Shown in pieces: positions 6,374 through 13,171 of a stretch of DNA of 18,726 nucleotides. Origin of the DNA: Thermoleophilia bacterium (GTDB lineage: Bacteria > Actinomycetota > Thermoleophilia > Gaiellales > Gaiellaceae). The position numbers were made by a program, and so were the translations under genes. The notes under the pieces were generated by a model. That model did no database searches. It saw only the letters and a program-made list of their open reading frames with translations, and had not been told where the DNA came from. Position 1 is the first letter of the stretch. Every line of letters starts with the position of its first letter. The DNA lies in the NCBI GenBank assembly GCA_025934335.1, contig JAICYG010000041.1, positions 1 to 18,726 of the forward strand. Reading direction: 5' to 3'.

Positions 6374-6778
6374 TCAGGCCGTACGGGGAAAGCCCGGAAC
6401 GACGGCCGCGAGGCGCCGCCAGCGCTCGATCTCGCAGCTGTCTCGCAGACGGAGGCGCGCGTACACGCGCCGTCCGTTCACCGTCCCCGTCACGAGCGCC
6501 TCCTGTGGCCCGAGTGCGAGCTGAGAGCAGATCTCTCCCCGCGGCACCGGCGCGAACGGCTGCCGGAGACTCGCGAGCACGCTGCATGCCCGCCCTGGCT
6601 GCGGCACCGTCCCCTCCGCCGGGACGCAACGCAGCCCGTAACGCCGCACCGGCCCGCCCTCGCGGCCGTGCGGGTACTCGAGGATCGCGAGCCGCGTCTT
6701 CCCGCTCGAGCTCGCGCCGGACGCCGCGGACGCCGGCACGGCCAGCAGCACGAGCAGGACGAGAACGACCCGCACCAC
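6374..6778 (-). CDS. Secreted subtilisin-inhibitor-like (SSI, family I16) protein
   Basis: A 134-residue exported protein with signal peptide VVRVVLVLLVLLAVPASA (residues 1-18). The mature part follows the SSI plan: four cysteines (51, 65, 84, 115) with the C-x14-C pair around GTVPQPGRAC, the third cysteine just before the reactive-site loop, the V-x-G-x-x-x-G-R-x-V strands and the closing SCE. In Streptomyces SSI the reactive bond follows C-P-M; here the loop reads C-S-Q-L, so P1 would be Gln86. That is unusual and suggests a different target or a lost function. SSI proteins are secreted tight-binding inhibitors of serine proteases. GTG 6778 was chosen by the signal peptide; no ribosome-binding site is adjacent, and GTG 6775 or 6835 are alternatives. 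Confidence 0.78.
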   Translation of the reverse strand: MVRVVLVLLVLLAVPASAASGASSSGKTRLAILEYPHGREGGPVRRYGLRCVPAEGTVPQPGRACSVLASLRQPFAPVPRGEICSQLALGPQEALVTGTVNGRRVYARLRLRDSCEIERWRRLAAVVPGFPRTA

Positions 6779-6807
6779 CCGGCAAGGGTAACCGGCGGCG
6801 CCGTCAC

Positions 6808-6857
6808 CCTCCTCGTCTCTGCGAGTATCGAACACCTGCAGAGCGCGTCACGCAACC
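6808..6857 (-). promoter_or_regulatory. Promoter region of the SSI-like gene
   Basis: On the minus strand TTGCGT, exactly 17 bp, TTCGATAC, then AGACGAGGAGG. This duplicates the cupin promoter layout. The purine-rich stretch lies about 30 nt before the assigned GTG, so its role as a ribosome-binding site for this gene is unclear. The element overlaps the presumed start of the divergent MFS gene. Confidence 0.45.
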
Positions 6858-8209
6858 GGCTGGTCCTGCTCGCCTGCATCCTCGGCTCGGTGATCGTGTT
6901 CGTCGACTCGACGGTCGTGAACGTGGCGCTCCCGGCGATCCAGCGCGACCTGGGCGGCGGCCTCGCCCTCCAGCAGTGGGTCGTCGACGCATACCTGCTG
7001 ACGCTCGGGTCGCTGCTCCTCGTCGGGGGCTCGCTCGGCGACCTGTTCGGCGCGCGCCGGGTGTTCCTGATCGGGATCGTCTCGTTCGGCGTCATGTCCG
7101 TCGCCTGCGCCGCCGCCCCGGACGGGACGACGCTAATCGCCGCACGCGGGCTGCAGGGCATCGCCGGGGCGATCCTCACCCCGGCCGGGCTCGCGGTGAT
7201 CGCCGCCACCTTCAGCGGCGAGGAGCGCGGCGCGGCGATCGGGACGTGGACGGCGTGGACCGGCGTCGCGTTCGTGGTCGGCCCGCTCGTCGGCGGCTGG
7301 CTCGTCACGCACGCGTCGTGGCGCTGGATCTTCGTCATCAACGTTCCGTTCGCGATCGCGACGGCCGCGCTCGTCGCGCACGCCGTGCCGAAGCGCGAGC
7401 CGACCGGCGAGCGGCCGCGCGTCGACGTCGTCGGCGGCGCTCTCTGCGTGCTCGGGCTCGGCGGCCCCGTGTTCGCGCTGATCGAGGAGCCGCGACACGA
7501 CTGGGGAAGCGGCCTCATCCTCGCGCCGTTCGTGGTCGGCATCGCGCTGCTCGTGGCGTTCCTCTGGTGGGAGCGGAGGGTCGCGCAGCCGATGCTCCCG
7601 CTCGGGCTCTTCTCGCGCCGCAACTTCTCGTTCGCGAACCTCGAGACGCTGGCCGTGTACGCCGGCCTCTCGACGCTGACCTTCTTCCTCGTCCTCTTCG
7701 TGCAGCAGCTCGCGGGCTACTCGGCGCTCCAGGCGGGATTCGCGCTGCTCCCGATCACCATCGTCATGTTCCTGCTCTCGCCGCGCGTCGGCCGCCTCTC
7801 GATGCGCGTCGGGCCGCGCCTCTTCATGGGGATCGGCCCGCTCGTCGCCGCGGCGGGGGTGGCCCCGCTCGCCCGCCTGAAGCCCGGCTTCGGCTACTGG
7901 TACGAGCTGCTGCCGCCGCTCCTCCTCTTCTCGGTCGGCCTGTCGCTGATCGTCGCGCCGCTCACCTCGACCGTCCTCGCCGACGCGCACGAGAGCGACG
8001 CCGGCATCGCGAGCGGCGTCAACAACGCGGTCGCGCGGGTCGCGGGGCTGCTCGGGATCGCCGTCGTCGGCGCCTCGATCGCCGGCGCCGACAACCGCCT
8101 CGACCTGCCGGGCTTCCGGCGCTCGATGCTGATCACCGCCGGCCTCGTCGCCGCCGGCGGCGTGATCGGCCTCCTCGGGATCAGGAACGCCGGTGTCGAG
8201 CGCCGCTGA
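6836..8209 (+). CDS. MFS drug exporter, DHA2 (EmrB/QacA-like, 14-TM) type
   Basis: About 457 residues, rich in hydrophobic segments, matching 14-TM DHA2 transporters that export drugs or metabolites by proton antiport at the cytoplasmic membrane. VDSTVVNVALPAI in TM1, GGSLGDLFGARRVFLIG (motif A, after TM2) and the proline/glycine-rich GTWTAWTGVAFVVGPLVGGWL (motif C, TM5) are clear. The start is uncertain: no ATG or GTG lies between a far-upstream GTG at 6668, which runs antisense through the inhibitor gene, and GTG 6890 inside TM1. CTG 6836 gives the right N-terminal length and is used here. The 3' end overlaps the next gene by 17 bp, so it heads the osmoprotectant operon. Confidence 0.8.
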   Translation: MQSASRNRLVLLACILGSVIVFVDSTVVNVALPAIQRDLGGGLALQQWVVDAYLLTLGSLLLVGGSLGDLFGARRVFLIGIVSFGVMSVACAAAPDGTTLIAARGLQGIAGAILTPAGLAVIAATFSGEERGAAIGTWTAWTGVAFVVGPLVGGWLVTHASWRWIFVINVPFAIATAALVAHAVPKREPTGERPRVDVVGGALCVLGLGGPVFALIEEPRHDWGSGLILAPFVVGIALLVAFLWWERRVAQPMLPLGLFSRRNFSFANLETLAVYAGLSTLTFFLVLFVQQLAGYSALQAGFALLPITIVMFLLSPRVGRLSMRVGPRLFMGIGPLVAAAGVAPLARLKPGFGYWYELLPPLLLFSVGLSLIVAPLTSTVLADAHESDAGIASGVNNAVARVAGLLGIAVVGASIAGADNRLDLPGFRRSMLITAGLVAAGGVIGLLGIRNAGVERR

Positions 8210-9134
8210 GATCGTCTTCGACCGCGTCACCAAGCGCTACCCGGGCCGGGACGAGGCGGCGGTCGACGACCTCTCGCTCGAGATCCCGGCCGGCGCGTTC
8301 TGCGTGCTCGTCGGGCCTTCCGGCGGCGGCAAGACAACGGCACTCAAGATGGTCAACCGGCTCATCCCGTTCGACTCGGGCGAGATCCGGATCGACGGCC
8401 GCGACATCCGCACGCTGCCGCTGACCGAGCTTCGGCGCGGGATCGGGTACGTGATCCAGCAGGTCGGCCTCTTCCCGCACATGACGGTCGGCGACAACGT
8501 CGCCACGGTGCCGCGGCTCCTCCGCTGGTCGAAGCGGCGCACGAGCGAGCGCGTAATCGAGCTGCTCGAGCTCGTCGGCCTCGAGGCGGCCGACGCGAAG
8601 CGCTATCCGTCGCAGCTCTCGGGCGGCCAGCGACAGCGCGTCGGCCTCGCCCGTGCGCTCGCCGCCGACCCGCCGCTCCTCCTGATGGACGAGCCGTTCG
8701 GCGCCCTCGACCCGATCACCCGCCATCGCCTGCAGACCGAGCTGCGGCGGCTGCACCGTGACGTCGGGAAGACGGTGATCTTCGTCACCCACGACATCGA
8801 CGAGGCGATCCAGATGGGTGACCGCATCGCAATCCTGCGCGAGGGCGGCGTGCTCGCGCAGTACGCGACGCCCGATGCCCTCCTCGCCGATCCCGTCGAC
8901 GACTTCGTCGCGCAGTTCATCGGCGGCGACCGCGCGCTGCGGCGGCTCGCGCTGCGGACGCTCGACGAGTTGCCGCTGCGGCCCGGTGAGAGCGGGCCGC
9001 GCGTCGCGCCCGAGACGACCGTGCGAAACGCCGTCTCGCTGCTCCTCGAGCTGAAGGCCGACGCGCTCACGGTCGCGGACGGCGACCGCGTGCTCGGCAG
9101 CTTCCGCCTCGCCGACGCGTCGGAGCTCCTCTGA
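8193..9134 (+). CDS. Osmoprotectant (glycine betaine/choline-type) ABC transporter ATPase, OpuCA/ProV-like
   Basis: A 313-residue ATPase that powers uptake of quaternary ammonium solutes. Walker A GPSGGGKTT (41-49), Q-loop QQVGLFPHM (from 89), signature LSGGQRQRV (142-150), Walker B LLLMDEP (162-168) and His200 (THD) are all intact. QQVGLFPHMT, together with EAIQMGDRIAI, is characteristic of the OpuC/ProU branch. After residue 240 only one CBS-like unit remains, ending in DRVLGSFRLADASELL, whereas classical OpuCA (about 380 residues) has two CBS domains that sense ionic strength. GTG 8193 has AGGA 7 nt upstream and lies inside the end of the MFS gene; the stop overlaps the next ATG by one base. 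Translation is likely coupled. Confidence 0.92.
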   Translation: MSSAAEIVFDRVTKRYPGRDEAAVDDLSLEIPAGAFCVLVGPSGGGKTTALKMVNRLIPFDSGEIRIDGRDIRTLPLTELRRGIGYVIQQVGLFPHMTVGDNVATVPRLLRWSKRRTSERVIELLELVGLEAADAKRYPSQLSGGQRQRVGLARALAADPPLLLMDEPFGALDPITRHRLQTELRRLHRDVGKTVIFVTHDIDEAIQMGDRIAILREGGVLAQYATPDALLADPVDDFVAQFIGGDRALRRLALRTLDELPLRPGESGPRVAPETTVRNAVSLLLELKADALTVADGDRVLGSFRLADASELL

Positions 9135-9850
9135 TGGACGGCAACGGCCCCGTCATCCCCAACTTCGGCCAGGGCGACGCCTGCGTCACCGGCGACCACA
9201 CGTTCTGCTGGGGCTGGGTGCGCGACCACTGGAGCGACACGCTCGGGCCGGCGCTCTGGCAGCACGTCGAGCTGACCGCAGTCGCCGTCGGGATCGGCTT
9301 CGCGATCGCGTTCCCGCTGGCGCTCCTCGCCCACCGCTTCCGGAAGCTCGAGCAGCCGCTCGGCGCATTCTCGGCGCTCCTCTACACGATCCCGAGCATC
9401 GCGCTCTTCCAGCTGCTCGTGCCGTTCACGGGCATCACCTGGACGACCGTCGAGATCGCGCTCGTCGCCTACACGCTCGTGATCCTGTTCCCGAACGTCG
9501 TCGCGGGCCTCCGCAGCGCCCCGCCCGACGTGGTCGAGGCAGCCGAGGGCATGGGGCTGACGCGGCTCCAGGTGCTGCTCAGGATCGAGCTCCCGCTTGC
9601 GCTGCCGGCGATCGTCGCGGGCCTGCGGATCGCGGTCGTCTCGACCATCTCGATCGGGACGATCGCGGCGTTCCTGCTCCCGAAGGGGCTCGGGTACCCG
9701 ATCTTCGTCGCGCTCGGCAACCCGATCCCCTTCAAGACGGAGATCTACGCCGCAGGCGGGCTCGCCGTCGGCCTGGCGCTTCTCTGCGACGCGGGGCTCG
9801 TCGTGCTCAGGTGGGCGCTCGCGCCCTGGACGAGGCTGGCGCGGGCGTGA
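9134..9850 (+). CDS. Osmoprotectant ABC transporter permease, first copy (OpuCB/ProW-like)
   Basis: A 238-residue inner-membrane permease with several hydrophobic helices and the coupling motif EAAEGMGLTRLQVLLRIELPLALP, which docks on the ATPase. The first 45 residues are hydrophilic and contain two cysteines (DAC, TFCWGW) before the first helix, probably an extracytoplasmic start seen in some actinobacterial members. ATG 9134 shares one base with the preceding TGA, and the stop is embedded in the next start (GTGA). It forms the membrane channel with the second permease encoded next. Confidence 0.9.
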   Translation: MDGNGPVIPNFGQGDACVTGDHTFCWGWVRDHWSDTLGPALWQHVELTAVAVGIGFAIAFPLALLAHRFRKLEQPLGAFSALLYTIPSIALFQLLVPFTGITWTTVEIALVAYTLVILFPNVVAGLRSAPPDVVEAAEGMGLTRLQVLLRIELPLALPAIVAGLRIAVVSTISIGTIAAFLLPKGLGYPIFVALGNPIPFKTEIYAAGGLAVGLALLCDAGLVVLRWALAPWTRLARA

Positions 9851-10539
9851 TCGTCGCGGGAGCGTTCGGGGATGCCTTCCGGTTCATCGCGGACAACCCG
9901 GGGTTCCTCGCGACCAAGGCGCTCGATCAGGTCGAGCTGTCGGCGGCGGCCCTCGCGATCGCGCTGGCGCTGGCGCTGCCGCTCGGCATCGTGCTCGGGC
10001 ACCTCCACCGCGGCTCGTCGATCGCGATCGGCTCGTCGATCGTCGGCCGGGCGCTCCCGAGCCTCGTCCTGATCGGGGTCTTCCTGACGTTCCTCGGCAT
10101 CGGCTTCGTCAACAACATGGTCGCGCTCGCCGTCCTCGGCACCGGGCCGGTGCTGACGAACAGCTACGAGGCGGTCGACGGGGTCGAGCGCGACGTGGTC
10201 GAGGCTGCGCGCGGCATGGGCATGACGCACCTGCAGATCCTGCGCCGCGTCGAGCTGCCGCTCGCCCTGCCGCTCCTTTTCACGGGCATCCGCGTCGCCG
10301 CGGTCACGATCGTCGCGACCGCGCCCGTCGCCTCGGTCGCGGGCGGCGGCGGGCTCGGGGACATCATCGTCAACCAGGCGAGCTACCGCCTGAGCGGCGT
10401 GCTCGCGGCCTCGTTGTGCGTGATGGCCCTCTCCACCGCGGTCTTCGTCGGGCTCGCGGGCCTCCAGGCGGCCGTAACGCCCAGGGGCCTTCGGCGTACT
10501 ACTGTGGCCAGAACTCCCCTGCGAAAGGAGCAGCTGTGA
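9847..10539 (+). CDS. Osmoprotectant ABC transporter permease, second copy (OpuCD/ProW-like)
   Basis: A 230-residue permease paralogous to its upstream neighbour, with the coupling motif EAARGMGMTHLQILRRVELPLALP and the family signature GGGGLGDIIVNQ. A heteromeric channel of two different permeases is typical for the OpuC/YehWY branch. GTG 9847 overlaps the previous stop as GTGA and has GAGG about 12 nt upstream; GTG 9811 in the same frame would add 12 residues but overlaps the neighbour more deeply. The TGA stop overlaps the GTG of the binding-protein gene. Confidence 0.9.
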   Translation: MIVAGAFGDAFRFIADNPGFLATKALDQVELSAAALAIALALALPLGIVLGHLHRGSSIAIGSSIVGRALPSLVLIGVFLTFLGIGFVNNMVALAVLGTGPVLTNSYEAVDGVERDVVEAARGMGMTHLQILRRVELPLALPLLFTGIRVAAVTIVATAPVASVAGGGGLGDIIVNQASYRLSGVLAASLCVMALSTAVFVGLAGLQAAVTPRGLRRTTVARTPLRKEQL

Positions 10540-11471
10540 TCCGCAAGCACACCCGGCGGGCGGCCAAGGCGGCGTTCGCCATCTCACTCGGGGTCGCGAT
10601 CGTGATCGGGCTAGTGACGGCGGGGCTCGCCCGCCCCGCCCATGCGACGACGAAAGCCTCACCGACGATCGTAATCGGAACGAAGAACTTCGCCGAGGAG
10701 TTCATCCTCGGCCAGCTGTACAAGCAGGCGCTCGAAGCCAGGGGCTTCAAGGTCTCCTACAAGGAGAACATCGGCGCCACCGAGATCGTCCATCCGGCGC
10801 TGCGGAGCGGGAAGATCAACTTCTATCCGGAGTACACCGGCGTGGTCGTGCAGGTGATCTACAACCACGCCTCGTCGCCCAAGACGGCGGCGGCGACCTA
10901 CCGCCTGGCGAAGGCGCTCGAGGCGAAGAAGGGGATCACCGCCATGAAGCCCACGCCGTTCAGCGACACCGACGCGCTCGCGGTCACGAACGCGACCGCG
11001 AAGAAGTACAGGCTGAAGACGGTCGGCGACCTGAAGAAGGTCGGCTCGTTCAAGCTCGGCGGCCCACCCACGTGCAAGACGCGCACGACCTGCTTCCTCG
11101 GCTACACGAAGCAGTACGGGATCACGAAGGCCTCCTTCTTCCCGCTCGGAATCGGGCTCTCGTACACGGCCCTCGACAGGGGCCAGGTGCTGGCGGCCGA
11201 CGTCTTCACGACCGACCCGCCGCTCGCGAAGCCATCGAAGTACACGGTGCTCGCCGACCCGAAGCACGTGACCGGCTTCCAGAACGTGACGCCGCTCGTG
11301 AGGACCTCGGTGCTGAAGGCAGCGGGGCCGAAGTTCACGAAGACGGTGAACGCGGTGTCCGCGAAACTGACGACCCCGGCGATCGCGGCCATGAACAAGG
11401 CGTTCTACGTCGACAAGCAGTCGGCGAAGTCGATCGCCCAGAAGTTCCTGAAGGCGAACGGGCTCCTGTAG
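10536..11471 (+). CDS. Osmoprotectant-binding protein (OpuCC/YehZ-like, OpuAC domain)
   Basis: A 311-residue extracytoplasmic solute-binding protein. The N terminus has RKHTRRAAK, a hydrophobic stretch and a likely cut after ARPAHA (about residue 33). There is no lipobox cysteine, so it is either released or held by an uncleaved anchor. GTKNFAEEFILGQL opens the OpuAC fold, and INFYPEYTG supplies aromatic residues of the type that cage quaternary ammonium groups. TCKTRTTC may form a disulfide. It delivers glycine betaine, choline or a related osmolyte to the two permeases; the exact ligand is not evident. GTG 10536 follows AAAGGAG with ideal spacing and overlaps the permease stop as GTGA, so this best-expressed subunit has its own strong ribosome-binding site. 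Confidence 0.93.
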   Translation: MIRKHTRRAAKAAFAISLGVAIVIGLVTAGLARPAHATTKASPTIVIGTKNFAEEFILGQLYKQALEARGFKVSYKENIGATEIVHPALRSGKINFYPEYTGVVVQVIYNHASSPKTAAATYRLAKALEAKKGITAMKPTPFSDTDALAVTNATAKKYRLKTVGDLKKVGSFKLGGPPTCKTRTTCFLGYTKQYGITKASFFPLGIGLSYTALDRGQVLAADVFTTDPPLAKPSKYTVLADPKHVTGFQNVTPLVRTSVLKAAGPKFTKTVNAVSAKLTTPAIAAMNKAFYVDKQSAKSIAQKFLKANGLL

Positions 11472-11481
11472 CCGGCGCGAC

Positions 11482-11514
11482 GGGCGTGGCGCCTGCTACG
11501 GCAGGCGTCCGCCC
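11482..11514. terminator. Bidirectional terminator between the osmoprotectant operon and the toxin gene
   Basis: CGCCTGC-TACG-GCAGGCG is a perfect 7-bp stem capped by a stable UACG-type tetraloop. Outside it GGGCG (11482-11486) pairs with CGCCC (11510-11514), and a GGCGC/GCGCC pair lies further out. It fills the 70-bp gap between two converging genes. No T-run is seen. Confidence 0.75.
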
Positions 11515-11541
11515 GGCGCCTTCGCGGCGACCACAGCTTCG

Positions 11542-11853
11542 TCAACCGAGGCGAGGACGCCGCCGCGCAATCGTCGAGGTGGCGGCGCGGCCATCCTCAG
11601 GCGAGACAACGATCACGAGGTCTTCGCGCTCGTCGTACAGGTAGACGAGCACCAGCCAGGGCCACGGCCCGATCAGAAACCGAAGCTCGTCTGCAACTGC
11701 AAGCCGTCCGAGCTCGGGCCCGAGCCTCGGGAAGCGCTCGAGCGGCCGAAGCGAGTCCTTGACCCGCTCGCGCGTGTCGCCCGGCAGGCTGTGGCTCAGA
11801 ATCAGTTGGTCCAGGGCTGCAACTGCGCTGTCCGCCCACCGAAGGCGCGCCAC
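11542..11853 (-). CDS. ParE/RelE-superfamily toxin of a type II toxin-antitoxin pair
   Basis: A 103-residue protein with the RelE/ParE plan: N-terminal RLRWADSAVAALDQL, a helical hairpin ending RERVKDSLRPLERFPRLGPEL, then beta strands DELRFLIGPWPWLVLVYLYD and EDLVIVVSPEDGR. The helical N terminus and the LRFLIG/LVLVYLYD strands suit ParE better than ribosome-dependent RelE, but the target (gyrase or mRNA) cannot be read. GTG 11853 lies 10 nt after the antitoxin stop, the usual antitoxin-first order with tight coupling. Pairing with an RHH antitoxin supports the call. The C-terminal tail is basic (ARRRPRLG). Confidence 0.75.
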   Translation of the reverse strand: MARLRWADSAVAALDQLILSHSLPGDTRERVKDSLRPLERFPRLGPELGRLAVADELRFLIGPWPWLVLVYLYDEREDLVIVVSPEDGRAATSTIARRRPRLG

Positions 11854-11863
11854 CCGCTCGCCG

Positions 11864-12121
11864 CTAGAGATCGTCGACCGAGACGGTTCGGCCCGCTCGT
11901 GCATCCGCGATGCCGGCTTCGATCCTGTCCCAGGCACCGGGAATCCGGTCGAGCAGTGCAGCGATCTGGCGGGCATCGGGATCGGCATCGTCGATCGCCT
12001 GCGCGAGCAAGGAGCTCGCGAGAGTCCCCTCCCGGACGTGGGTACGTGCAGCCATCCGCGCCAGCTTCTCGCCGTAGGAGGGTGCGAGCGTCACGTTCAG
12101 ACGGATGCTGTCATCGGCCAC
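11864..12121 (-). CDS. Ribbon-helix-helix antitoxin
   Basis: An 85-residue protein whose first half fits an RHH DNA-binding fold: strand SIRLNVTLA, then two helices ending ASSLLAQAIDD. The second half (ARQIAALLDRIPGAWDRIEAGIADARAG) is the acidic/hydrophobic arm that would wrap the toxin, and VSVDDL is the disordered end. It should neutralise the downstream toxin and, as an RHH dimer, repress the pair. The GTG start has no ribosome-binding site but follows TAGGTT by exactly 6 nt, suggesting a leaderless mRNA. It lies 51 bp after the last gene of the MoxR/VWA operon, in the same direction. Confidence 0.8.
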   Translation of the reverse strand: MADDSIRLNVTLAPSYGEKLARMAARTHVREGTLASSLLAQAIDDADPDARQIAALLDRIPGAWDRIEAGIADARAGRTVSVDDL

Positions 12122-12140
12122 CCAGCAAACCTAGCACGAA
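12122..12140 (-). promoter_or_regulatory. Leaderless promoter of the toxin-antitoxin pair
   Basis: On the minus strand GTGCTAGGTT holds an extended -10 (TG-n-TAGGTT, positions 12133-12128), and the antitoxin GTG starts exactly 6 nt later, where transcription should begin. No convincing -35 hexamer is seen. Confidence 0.45.
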
Positions 12141-12172
12141 TCCGCACGGCGCGTGTAGTGCGCCCAGTCGAA

Positions 12173-13171
12173 CTACGGCAGCCGCCCGCCCATCGCCTTC
12201 GCGGCGCCGAGCGAGGCGAGCAGGAGCAGCGCCGAGGCGCCCGCGAACCACGAGGTGACCTCGCGGTGCACCGGCCGGCGGGCGATGCTCGCGCCGAGCT
12301 GCTTGTAGATCGTCGCCACCTTCTCGGCCGACTTGGCGCGGAACGTCTCCCCGTCGGTGTCGCGCGCGATCGCGGCGAGCGTGACCGGGTCGGGGCGGAC
12401 GACGAACCGGCCGGAGCCGCCGAAGAGGCCGCCGAACGGCCCGCCGTTCAGGACGCCGGGGCCGAGCGTGCCATGGTTCGTCCCGAGCGCGACCGTGAAG
12501 ACGCGGATGCCCGCGCGCTTCGCCCGGTCGGCGCCCTGCAGCGGCGTGAGGGTGCCGCGTGTCTGCGCCCCGTCGGAGAGCAGGATGATCGCGCCGGGGA
12601 TCTTCCCCTGCTTGTTCCGCTTCGCGTCGCCGAGCGCGCCGCGCACGACCTGCACGGCGACGCCGAGCCCGTCGCCGATCGCGGTGCCGCCCTCGGGCAC
12701 GAGCAGGTCGATCCCCTCCTGCAGGAGCGCGCGGTCGGTGGTGGGCGGCACGAGCACGTCGGGGCCGCTCGAGAACGAGATCAGGCCGACGCGCACCTTC
12801 GTCGGCAGCTTCGACGCGAAGAGCGACATCGCGTGCGCGGCGGCGAGCAGGCGCGTGGGCTTCACGTCGCTCGCGCGCATCGAGCCGGAGACGTCGACGA
12901 GGAGGACGACGGTCGCGCGGTCCGCCGTCTCGCTGACCGTCGCCTGCGGCCGCGCGACGGCGGCCGCCGCGGTCGCGAGCGCGAGCAGGAAGAGGGCGAG
13001 CGGGACGAGTGCGCGCCAGCGGCGCTGCTTGCTCGCGACCGCGGCGAGCAGATCGAGGTTCGTGAAGGCGACGGCGTACCGCGACCGCCGGCGCTCGAGC
13101 CACCACCAGAGCGCCGCCGCGAGCGGGACGACGAGCAGCACCGGCAGGAGGAGCGGCCAGGCGAAACTCAA
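12173..13171 (-). CDS. VWA-domain membrane protein, BatA/BatB-like, distal copy
   Basis: A 332-residue protein with two N-terminal membrane segments (about 5-24 and 54-73), a von Willebrand A domain (88-280) and a C-terminal segment (SWFAGASALLLLASLG). The metal-ion-dependent adhesion site is complete: DVSGS (Asp93, Ser95, Ser97), the threonine in EGGTAIGDG, and the aspartate in LLSDGAQ. TTG 13171 is taken as the start because it gives MSFAWPLLLP, matching the paralogue's MSFGSPLLLV, has GGAG 8 nt upstream, and overlaps the previous stop as TTGA. GTG 13180 would add three residues. Such proteins work with MoxR ATPases in envelope-associated assembly or stress functions; the substrate is unknown. 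Confidence 0.88.
   Translation of the reverse strand: MSFAWPLLLPVLLVVPLAAALWWWLERRRSRYAVAFTNLDLLAAVASKQRRWRALVPLALFLLALATAAAAVARPQATVSETADRATVVLLVDVSGSMRASDVKPTRLLAAAHAMSLFASKLPTKVRVGLISFSSGPDVLVPPTTDRALLQEGIDLLVPEGGTAIGDGLGVAVQVVRGALGDAKRNKQGKIPGAIILLSDGAQTRGTLTPLQGADRAKRAGIRVFTVALGTNHGTLGPGVLNGGPFGGLFGGSGRFVVRPDPVTLAAIARDTDGETFRAKSAEKVATIYKQLGASIARRPVHREVTSWFAGASALLLLASLGAAKAMGGRLP

Noticed and set aside
10484..10530. Inverted CAGGGG/CCCCTG flanking the end of the second permease gene
   Set aside because: Six base pairs around a loop of more than 25 nt, within coding sequence; not convincing as a control element.
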